From positions 1-22,310 of the forward strand of contig JALOQG010000021.1 in assembly GCA_025453505.1 (NCBI GenBank): a stretch of DNA of 22,310 nucleotides, in the 5' to 3' direction. The DNA comes from Myxococcota bacterium (GTDB taxonomy: Bacteria > Myxococcota_A > UBA9160 > PR03). The notes under the pieces were generated by a model. That model did not search any database. It saw only the letters and a program-made list of their open reading frames with translations, and was not told the origin of the DNA. Of the stretch, positions 15,020 through 21,138 are shown in pieces (within the stretch, counting starts at the first letter, position 1; each line of letters begins with the position of its first letter). The position numbers and the translations under genes were made by a program.

Positions 15020-16350
15020 GGCTGCGGGAGCTCCTCGCCGATCGCCTGCTCGAGCGTGGCGACCGCGATCTGGTGATCGTAGAGCGCAGTGACGTAGTCG
15101 GCGTCGGCGCTGGTGCGCGCGCGTTGCGCGTCGACGAGTTCGATCACGTTGCCGACGCCCGTCTGATAGCGGCCTTCGGCGAGCTCGAGGTTCTCGCGCG
15201 CCTGGCCCGTCGCGCGTTCGGTCACGCGAATCGCCTCGGCGGTGCGCTCTACGTCGAGCAGCGCCGTGCGCACTTCGAGCGCGACCTGCTGGCGGAGCCG
15301 CTGCTCCTCGAAGCGCAGGCCGTGCAGCGTCGCCTTGCTTTCCGACACGCGCGAAAGCGTGAGCCCGCCGTCGAAGATCGGAACGTCCACCGCGGCGCCG
15401 ACGCTCCACTGTTCCTCGAGCGGGAACTCGCTGGACGATCCGCCGTAGCTCGCGTTGCCGCGCACCGTCGGCAGGAGCTGCCGCCAGCGCTGCGCGACGT
15501 CCTGCTCCGCGGCCCGCTCCTCCGCCAGCACGGAGCGCAGCTCCGGCCGCTGCTCGTAGGCGCGTTCGAGCGCGCTGCGTTCTTCGGGCACGGAGGTGGG
15601 ATCGGCGAGCACGTCCTCGAGCTCGAACGCGAGCGGGCCCTCGACGCCGAGCGCGTTCTGCAGCGTGACCTCGGCGACCGAGACGGTGTTGCGCGCGCCG
15701 AGCCGATCCAGCTCCGCCGACGCGAGCTGCACCTCCGAGCGCGTTACGTCGAGCCGCGGCGCGAAGCCCACCTCGTTGCGGCCGCGCGCCAGCGCGAGCT
15801 GCTGCTCGTTGCTGCGCACGGTCTCCTCCGCCACCTCGGCGAGACGCCGCGCCGCGAGCAGGCCGAAGTACGACTGCTTCACCTCGAGCACGATCTGCTG
15901 GCGTGTCGCGTCGGCATCGGCCGCGAGCGAATCGGTGCGCGCCTGCGCGGCGCGGATCGCGGCGAAGGTCTGGCCGAAATCGAAGAGCGTCTGCGAGAGC
16001 GACACGGATCCCTGATGGAAGTTGAACGCGTTCGGCTGCGAAACCGCGCCGCCCGCGGTGTCCGAAGGCCCGCCCGTGCGCGACGAGAAGCTCGACTTCT
16101 GGCGCGTCGTGGCCCAATCGCCCGAGAGCTGCGGCAGATAGCCGGCGCGGGCCTGGCCGACGCGCGCGCGACCCGCCTCGACTCCGGAATCCGCGGTGCC
16201 GATGCGAGGGTGCCGCGTGAGCGCGATCGAGACGCACTCGTCGAGCGTGCGGACGACGCGCGGCGTTCCGAGATCGGCGGCCTCTGCTTCGCGAAGCGCG
16301 CCGCCGAAGACGGCGACCCAGGTGAGCGCGAGCGCGATCGATCGCGTCAA
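15016..16350 (-). CDS. TolC-family outer membrane efflux protein
   Basis: A 444-residue outer-membrane channel subunit. It begins with a signal peptide (LTRSIALALTWVAVFGGA, then AEA cleavage), followed by two OEP repeats typical of TolC: RTLDECVSIALTRHPRIG... and, after VFELEDVL-type linker sequence, YEQRPELRSVLAEERAAEQD. The segment SLSQTLFDFGQTFAAIRAAQ and its second-repeat counterpart VDVPIFDGGLTLSRVSESKA match the beta-strand/helix junctions. The start chosen is TTG 16350 because it sits directly at the signal peptide with GAGGGA upstream; no ATG or GTG is available at that point. It is the first gene of the minus-strand operon. Confidence 0.88.
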   Translation of the reverse strand: MTRSIALALTWVAVFGGALREAEAADLGTPRVVRTLDECVSIALTRHPRIGTADSGVEAGRARVGQARAGYLPQLSGDWATTRQKSSFSSRTGGPSDTAGGAVSQPNAFNFHQGSVSLSQTLFDFGQTFAAIRAAQARTDSLAADADATRQQIVLEVKQSYFGLLAARRLAEVAEETVRSNEQQLALARGRNEVGFAPRLDVTRSEVQLASAELDRLGARNTVSVAEVTLQNALGVEGPLAFELEDVLADPTSVPEERSALERAYEQRPELRSVLAEERAAEQDVAQRWRQLLPTVRGNASYGGSSSEFPLEEQWSVGAAVDVPIFDGGLTLSRVSESKATLHGLRFEEQRLRQQVALEVRTALLDVERTAEAIRVTERATGQARENLELAEGRYQTGVGNVIELVDAQRARTSADADYVTALYDHQIAVATLEQAIGEELPQP

Positions 16351-16420
16351 CGGTCCCTCGCTCGCCCCATCTGCTGCGCTTCCGCCCGGGCCCCGAGCTG
16401 GAACGAATCGTCGAGGCGCG

Positions 16421-16482
16421 AAGCTAGCCGCGCCATGCGCCGGTGCAAACGCGAACGCCGCCGACGCGAGTCGGGGTAGACT
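16421..16482. promoter_or_regulatory. Possible divergent -10 elements between TolC and Yip1-like genes
   Basis: In the 177-bp divergent gap, GGGTAGACT (16474-16482, plus strand) could be the -10 for the 16528 gene, and GGCTAGCTT on the minus strand (TAGCTT at 16426-16421) could be that for the TolC operon. No clear -35 hexamers are seen, so these are weak calls. Confidence 0.3.
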
Positions 16483-16527
16483 GCGCGAAACCACGACGCG
16501 GCGCCCGCGGCCGAGGAGAAGTGCACG

Positions 16528-17103
16528 ATGGCCAGCACCTTGATCGAGCGCGTGATCGGCGCCGTCCGGCTCGACGCCGCGACCTACGAAGAGGTCGAAG
16601 CCGATCCGACCGCGATGACGCAGGCGATGCTCGTCGTGGTCGTGGCGTCGCTCGCGGCGGGAATCGGCGCCGGCGCCGCCGGCGCGAGCAGCGGCGGCAT
16701 GCTCGGCGGTGCGATCGGCGCGGTGATCGGCTGGTTCGTGTGGTCCGCGACGGTGTATTTCGTCGGCACGCGTCTGCTGCCCGGACCGGACACGCAGGCC
16801 GATCTCGGCCAGCTGCTGCGCACGACGGGCTTCTCCGCCGCGCCGGGCGCGTTCGGCATTCTCGGCATCGTGCCCGGCCTCGGCGGCCTGATCTCGCTGG
16901 TGGCGGGGATCTGGCAGCTCGCGGCGATGGTCGTCGCCGTGCGGCAGGCGCTCGACTACGAGACGACCGGCCGCGCCGTGCTCGTGTGCGTGGTCGGCTT
17001 CCTCGCCTACCTGCTCGTGTTCTTCCTGATCCTCACGATCCTCGGCGTCGAGCCGGGCGCGACCGGTGGAATCACGGGGACACCGGGGACGGTCACTCCG
17101 TAG
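16528..17103 (+). CDS. Yip1-family membrane protein
   Basis: A 191-residue protein with an N-terminal amphipathic region (IERVIGAVRLDAATYEEVEADPT) and about five membrane segments including glycine-rich helices (AAGIGAGAAGASSGGMLGG). The layout fits bacterial Yip1/YIP1-domain proteins, whose function is mostly unknown. The start has GAGGAGA nine bases upstream. It is followed 91 bp later by the oxygenase gene and is divergent from the exporter operon. Confidence 0.78.
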   Translation: MASTLIERVIGAVRLDAATYEEVEADPTAMTQAMLVVVVASLAAGIGAGAAGASSGGMLGGAIGAVIGWFVWSATVYFVGTRLLPGPDTQADLGQLLRTTGFSAAPGAFGILGIVPGLGGLISLVAGIWQLAAMVVAVRQALDYETTGRAVLVCVVGFLAYLLVFFLILTILGVEPGATGGITGTPGTVTP

Positions 17104-17194
17104 CGCGTGGGCTCGCGTCGTCCGCGCAGCCGAGTCCGTGGAAGGTCCGCCGCATGAAGTGGCGGTGGATCTCTTGCGGGGAGGAGCTGCCGAA

Positions 17195-18100
17195 GTGAGC
17201 GAATCGATCGTCCAGCAGACGGTCCGGAAGGTGCTCGCGCGGGCCGCGTTGCGCCCGGTGACCGGCATGGTCGTCGACTTCCGCACGCCGGCCGGCGAGG
17301 CGGCGCTCACGTCACCGGACGGCGTCGCCTGGCAGGTGTTCCGCAACCCGATCGCGCTCTTCGTCGGCGGCATCTCGGCGGTGATCCTCGAGTTCGCCGA
17401 GCCGCGCGTCCGCTCGGGTGTGTGGGACCACTCGACCTTCCGCACCGATCCGCTCGCGCGCATGGAGCGTACGGGGCTGGCCGCGATGGTCACGGTCTAC
17501 GGCGCGCGCAGTACCGCGGAGAAGATGATCGCGGGCGTGTCGCGCCTGCACGCGCGCGTGCACGGAACGACGCCGGCGGGCATCGCCTACCGCGCCGACG
17601 ATCCCGAGCTGCTCGACTGGGTGCAGGCCACGGCCAGCTTCGGCTTCCTCACGGCGTACTGCGCGTTCGTGCGCCCGCTCTCCGCGGCGCAGCGCGATCG
17701 CTTCTACGCCGAGGGCGAGGCGGCGGCGCTCCTCTACGGCGCCACCGGTGCGCCGAAGTCGGAGGCCGAACTCGAAGCGCTGTTCCAGAAGACGCGGCCG
17801 AAGCTCGAGCGTTCGGACATCGTGTTCGAGTTCCTCGACATCCTGCACGCGACGTCGATCTTCCCGCGACCGCTGCGCGCCATCCAGTCGATGCTGATCC
17901 GCGCGGCCGTCGAGATCACGCCGACGTGGGCGCGCGAGATCCTCGGGCTCGACGCGCGCTACGGCCTCGCGTCGTGGGAGCACGCCATCGTGCGCGGTCT
18001 CGGCAGGGCTTCCGACCGAGTGCTGCTCGCTTCGAGCCCGCCCGCCGAGGCCTGCCGGCGTCTCGGACTCTCCTCGAAGTACCTGCTGCAGCGCGTCTGA
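17195..18100 (+). CDS. MpaB-family oxygenase (DUF2236)
   Basis: A 301-residue member of the oxygenase MpaB/latex-clearing-protein-related DUF2236 family; characterised relatives are b-type haem oxygenases that cleave C=C bonds or side chains. Family features: PDGVAWQVFRNPIALFVGG, RTDPLARMERT, VSRLHARVHG, YRADDPELLDW and the C-terminal AREILGLDARYG. The position that usually reads WVHAT, with a possible haem-ligand histidine, here reads WVQAT (Q144), so haem binding may be altered. GTG 17195 is chosen because GGGGAGGAG ends eight bases upstream; the frame is open further but unlike the family. A P450 gene lies downstream past the broken amidohydrolase. Confidence 0.85.
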   Translation: MSESIVQQTVRKVLARAALRPVTGMVVDFRTPAGEAALTSPDGVAWQVFRNPIALFVGGISAVILEFAEPRVRSGVWDHSTFRTDPLARMERTGLAAMVTVYGARSTAEKMIAGVSRLHARVHGTTPAGIAYRADDPELLDWVQATASFGFLTAYCAFVRPLSAAQRDRFYAEGEAAALLYGATGAPKSEAELEALFQKTRPKLERSDIVFEFLDILHATSIFPRPLRAIQSMLIRAAVEITPTWAREILGLDARYGLASWEHAIVRGLGRASDRVLLASSPPAEACRRLGLSSKYLLQRV

Positions 18101-18123
18101 CGCCTGCTCCGCGCGAGGAGCCC

Positions 18124-18333
18124 ATGAGCGAGTTTCGACGTCCTGATCCGCCATGGCCGCATCGTAGACGGAGGGAGCGCTCCGGAGAGATGCGGAACGA
18201 CATGCCGGAAGGCGGCATGCGCTACGTGCGCGGCGCGACGGGGATCGATACGGTGCGAGTGAACGGCGAGGTCGTCTACACGAGCGACGGTGGTTGCGTC
18301 GACGTGCGCCCCGCACTCCTCGCGACGACCTGA
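18124..18333 (+). pseudogene. Collapsed amidohydrolase (D-aminoacylase/amidohydrolase_3 type) remnant
   Basis: Two ends of one gene appear to be joined. From ATG 18124 (with GAGGAG upstream), removing one T of the TTT at 18133-18135 gives MSEFDVLIRHGRIVDGGSAP, the standard amidohydrolase start. From about 18180 the original ATG frame resumes with RNDMPEGGMRYVRGATGI and DTVRVNGEVVY, the standard end of the N-acyl-D-amino-acid deacylase group, stopping at TGA 18333. Roughly 500 central codons, including all metal ligands, are missing, estimated from the usual family length. The stop codon lies close to the Shine-Dalgarno of the P450 gene. Confidence 0.75.
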
Positions 18334-18344
18334 GGGTGTCCCGC

Positions 18345-19532
18345 GTGAACGACTTCGCCCCCGACGACCCGGCCTTCTTCCTCGGCGATCCGCACGCCGC
18401 GTTCCGGCGCCTGCGCCGCGAGGATCCGCTGCCCTGGTATGCGGGCTCGGGCGGCGCGTGGTGCGTGCTCAAGCACGCCGACGTCATGGCGGTGTCGCGC
18501 GATCCGCAACGCTTCACGTCGACGCGCGGCGTCCAGCTCGACCAGATGGCGGACGCGGATCGGCCGCAGGGGATTCCGGCGTCGATCCTCGAGATGGACC
18601 CGCCGCAGCACAACCAGCACCGCAAGCTGGTGATCGGCGCGTTCACGCCGCGCGCCGCGAAGTTGCAGGAGACGATGGTCCGGCAGATCGCGCGCGAGTG
18701 CCTCGAGGCGATCGAGCCGGAGTCGGTGCACGATCTCGTCGAGGCGCTCGCGGTCCCGCTGCCGATGTACGTGATCGCGGAGATGCTCGGCGTCTCGCGC
18801 AGCGATCGTCCCCGCTTCAAGCGCTGGTCGGACGCGCTGATCGCGGCGGGCGGCGGCGGGCGGACGCCCGAGACGGACGCGTCGGTCGGCGAGATGCTCG
18901 GATACTTCGCCGGCGTCCTCGCCGAACGCAGGAGCGCGCCGAAGGACGACCTCGTCTCGCGGCTCGCGTTCGCGGAAATCGGCGGCGAACGGCTCGGCGA
19001 TCCGGACATCCTGATGTTCTGCATCACGCTGCTCGCGGCGGGCAACGAGACGACGCGCAATCTCGTGTCGGGAGGCGCGCTGCTGTCGATGCGCAATCCG
19101 GATCAACGGCAGCGGCTGCTCGCCGAGCCGCGCCTTCTGCCCAACGCGATCGAGGAGATGCTGCGCTGGTGGACGCCGGTGCAGAGCTTCACCCGGACCG
19201 CGACGCGGACCACCGAGCTGCGCGGCCAGCGGATCGCCGAAGGGGACACGCTGCTGATGCTCTACGCCTCGGCGAATCGCGACGAGGAGGTCTGGGGAGA
19301 CGACGCCGATCGCTTCGACGTCGGCCGCGATCACGCCCGCGTTCGGCATCTGGCGTTCGGCTTCGGCGAGCACCTGTGCCTGGGCGCCCCGCTGGCGCGG
19401 CTCGAGGCGCGCGTGCTCTTCGAGGAGCTGCTCGCGCGCTTCCCGCATTTCGAACTCGCGGGCGAGCCGGAGCTGCTGCACTCGCGACTGATTCACGGGG
19501 TCGAACGACTGCCCGTGCGCTTCCGGCGCTGA
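18345..19532 (+). CDS. Cytochrome P450
   Basis: A 395-residue soluble bacterial P450 monooxygenase. The I-helix oxygen-activation motif is AAGNETTRN, the K-helix ExxR is EEMLR, and the haem loop is FGFGEHLCLGAPLARLE with the thiolate ligand C345. DPPQHNQHRK matches the conserved C-helix region. Substrate class cannot be read from sequence; the family resembles steroid/terpenoid/fatty-acid hydroxylases of soil bacteria. No ferredoxin or reductase gene is adjacent. GTG 18345 follows GAGGG by eight bases; GTG 18336 and ATG 18294 are alternatives, the latter overlapping the amidohydrolase remnant. Confidence 0.93.
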   Translation: MNDFAPDDPAFFLGDPHAAFRRLRREDPLPWYAGSGGAWCVLKHADVMAVSRDPQRFTSTRGVQLDQMADADRPQGIPASILEMDPPQHNQHRKLVIGAFTPRAAKLQETMVRQIARECLEAIEPESVHDLVEALAVPLPMYVIAEMLGVSRSDRPRFKRWSDALIAAGGGGRTPETDASVGEMLGYFAGVLAERRSAPKDDLVSRLAFAEIGGERLGDPDILMFCITLLAAGNETTRNLVSGGALLSMRNPDQRQRLLAEPRLLPNAIEEMLRWWTPVQSFTRTATRTTELRGQRIAEGDTLLMLYASANRDEEVWGDDADRFDVGRDHARVRHLAFGFGEHLCLGAPLARLEARVLFEELLARFPHFELAGEPELLHSRLIHGVERLPVRFRR

Positions 19533-19557
19533 GGCCGCGAAGCAGAGCGGCCGGACA

Positions 19558-19581
19558 CCGTGGACCCCGAAGGGCCCACGG
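19558..19581. terminator. Hairpin between convergent P450 and PEP-CTERM genes
   Basis: CCGTGGACCC-CGAA-GGGCCCACGG forms a 10-bp stem with one A-C mismatch and a stable four-base loop. It lies in the 75-bp gap between two convergent genes and could end transcription from either side, although no T-tract is present. Confidence 0.5.
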
Positions 19582-19607
19582 CATCCGGACTGCTCCGTGG
19601 GATCCGG

Positions 19608-20075
19608 CTAGGCCTGGGCCTTGCGCCGGACCGACGAACCCATTCCCGCGATGCCACCGATACCGGCGGCGAGAAGCGCGAGCGTGCCCGGCTCCGGGAT
19701 CTGGGTCACTGCCAGCTCGCCCGAGTAGAGCGCGCGGGCGCCCGGCGTTCCCGTCAGGACGAGAACGAAGGGCGAATCACCGGTGCTGGCCAGGCTCGCG
19801 AACGAGAAGAGGCCGAGTTCGGTGATGGTGGCCGCCTGACCGTTCAGGGTGGCCGTCAGATTGCTGATGTTCTGGGAACTCAGCGACAACAGGAAGTCGT
19901 AGGTCCCTGCCGGCAGGTTCGTGAACTCGATCTGGTCATCCCCGCCGTCGAGGATGATCGACTGCCCGATGAACGACGCCGTGCCCGAAGACAGGTCCAC
20001 GACGAGGTCCGTGGCGAATGCGGGCGTCGAGGCGAGCGAGAGCGCGGCTGCCAGCGCGAGCATCTTGAGCTTCAT
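19608..20075 (-). CDS. PEP-CTERM sorting domain protein
   Basis: A 155-residue exported protein with a Sec signal (MKLKMLALAAALSLAS, cleavage after AFA) and a C-terminal PEP-CTERM tail: IPEPGTLALLAAGIGG, then hydrophobic residues and the basic RRKAQA end. In such systems exosortase removes the tail and the protein goes to the cell surface or matrix. The middle domain is beta-rich with Gly/Ser/Thr/Asn-rich strands (LSSQNISNLTATLNG) and resembles generic surface domains; I know no function. ATG 20075 is chosen for the signal peptide; ATG 20087 (adds MRDT) is possible. The gene is less GC-rich and more Ser/Thr-rich than its neighbours. Confidence 0.88.
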   Translation of the reverse strand: MKLKMLALAAALSLASTPAFATDLVVDLSSGTASFIGQSIILDGGDDQIEFTNLPAGTYDFLLSLSSQNISNLTATLNGQAATITELGLFSFASLASTGDSPFVLVLTGTPGARALYSGELAVTQIPEPGTLALLAAGIGGIAGMGSSVRRKAQA

Positions 20076-20119
20076 CGTGTCTCTCATTCTTTGCGCGCTC
20101 CGAAATGGGCTTCGGAACC

Positions 20120-20134
20120 GCTCAGGAGTTGCCA
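20120..20134 (-). promoter_or_regulatory. Candidate sigma-54 (-24/-12) promoter for the PEP-CTERM gene
   Basis: On the minus strand TGGCAACTCCTGAGC has the GG and GC dinucleotides of a -24/-12 promoter at the required spacing, and TGGCA matches the -24 consensus; the -12 side (GAGC for TTGC) is weaker. The -12 GC is 45 bp before ATG 20075. Sigma-54 control through PrsK/PrsR is known for PEP-CTERM genes in several lineages. Confidence 0.42.
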
Positions 20135-20385
20135 TTGCGTTGCGCACCGGGAACACGTCCGGCCCGCAGGCCGTCCGGGGGTTCCCGGGCCTGCAGAGGA
20201 AGTGGGTGATTCAGCCGACACGTGGCAGGGATTCGGACCCGGGCGGCCAGAGAGACCGGGGCGCCCCGCGGGAGACGCAAATCGGCCCGGGGCCCTCGCG
20301 AGACGACGAGGCATCGACCCGACTCCTCGAACGGGGAAGTGCCGGGCCGATTCGTTAAACGGGTGGGCAGACCGAGGTTCTCCCC
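20135..20385. other. Non-coding stretch between divergent genes
   Basis: Between the candidate -24 element and the GTG at 20386 no plausible gene is seen; open frames here are compositional shadows. It holds the palindrome CGGGGCGCCCCG (20257-20268) and a long inverted repeat (20280-20352). Confidence 0.6.
20280..20352 (+). repeat. Inverted repeat upstream of the 20386 gene
   Basis: AATCGGCCCGG (20280-20290) is the exact reverse complement of CCGGGCCGATT (20342-20352). The 51-base interior has a further small stem, CGAGG/CCTCG (20307-20311 with 20325-20329). The element ends 33 bp before GTG 20386, so it could be a structured 5' leader or a protein binding site. Confidence 0.5.
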
Positions 20386-21138
20386 GTGGCGATGATCCTG
20401 CGCATGCTCCGCTCGACCGAATGGGGGCAGCTCCTCGACTTCGTCTCGCCTTCGTTCTTCGAGGTGCTCTCGGCGCGCGCGCTGGCCGGAGCGGCGCGCG
20501 ATCTGATCGCGAGCACGCGCGACGCCGCGGGATTCCGCGCGGCGGCTCGCGGGATCGCGGATCGGCTCGCCGCCCGCGCGATGCCGGTCCGGCTCGAACT
20601 CGACGCGGGCGGCGCAGCTGCCTCCCCGGCGCTCGCGCCCGGTCGCGACGCGCGCATCGCGCGCGGGCAGCTCGTGCTGCGGCTCTACTTCGAGCAGATC
20701 CTCGGCGCCGACGCGGCGCTCCTCGACCTGCGCGGCGCACGCTTCGCCGTGCGCGGCGACACGCTCGTGTGGACTCCGTCTCGCGGCTTCGTGCGCTGGG
20801 ATCCCGCGTTCGTGGACGCGATCCGCCGGATGTACCGCGGCTTCTACGCAGGCGACACGGCGGCGTTCCGCACCGCGCTCGCCGACCTCCACCTCGATGC
20901 CGCGGCCGATCTCTTCCTCGACCACTTCGGCGCGGGCGATCAGAGCGCGGTGCGCTTCGAGATGGCGCACTTCACGCGCAGCTTCCACGCCGTCTTCCTG
21001 CGCTGCCGCGAGCACGGCGTGCGGCTGCACCCGGACTTCGTCGCGCTGGGCGTGTACCTCGCGGCGCTCTACGAGCACCTCGAGGAACTCGACGTCCCGC
21101 TCGACGTGCGCGGGGCGTTCGCGGCGGCCTCCACGTGA
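20386..21138 (+). CDS. Uncharacterised 250-residue protein
   Basis: I do not recognise a family. The protein has no signal peptide or membrane segment. The N-terminal part (STEWGQLLDFVSPSFFEVL) is followed by Ala/Arg-rich helices. The C-terminal half is richer in conserved-looking residues: RWDPAFVDAIRRMYRGFYAG, DHFGAGDQSAVRFEMAHF, and RLHPDFVALGVYLAALYEHL. Aromatic and His/Asp-rich helices suggest a ligand- or cofactor-binding helical fold, possibly related to the tail of ABC1/UbiB-type proteins, but this is a guess. GTG 20386 has GAGG eight bases upstream; ATG 20392 is the alternative. Its stop overlaps the next start (GTGA), so the two proteins are probably made together. Confidence 0.7.
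   Translation: MAMILRMLRSTEWGQLLDFVSPSFFEVLSARALAGAARDLIASTRDAAGFRAAARGIADRLAARAMPVRLELDAGGAAASPALAPGRDARIARGQLVLRLYFEQILGADAALLDLRGARFAVRGDTLVWTPSRGFVRWDPAFVDAIRRMYRGFYAGDTAAFRTALADLHLDAAADLFLDHFGAGDQSAVRFEMAHFTRSFHAVFLRCREHGVRLHPDFVALGVYLAALYEHLEELDVPLDVRGAFAAAST

Noticed and set aside
15073..16479. A 468-codon plus-strand frame opposite TolC
   Set aside because: It is dominated by Arg/Glu/Ala/His repeats and has no motif, while the minus strand has TolC repeats.
18124..18333. A genuine 69-residue small protein
   Set aside because: The first part is meaningful only one frame over, and both ends match the ends of one large enzyme family; a deletion remnant explains it better.
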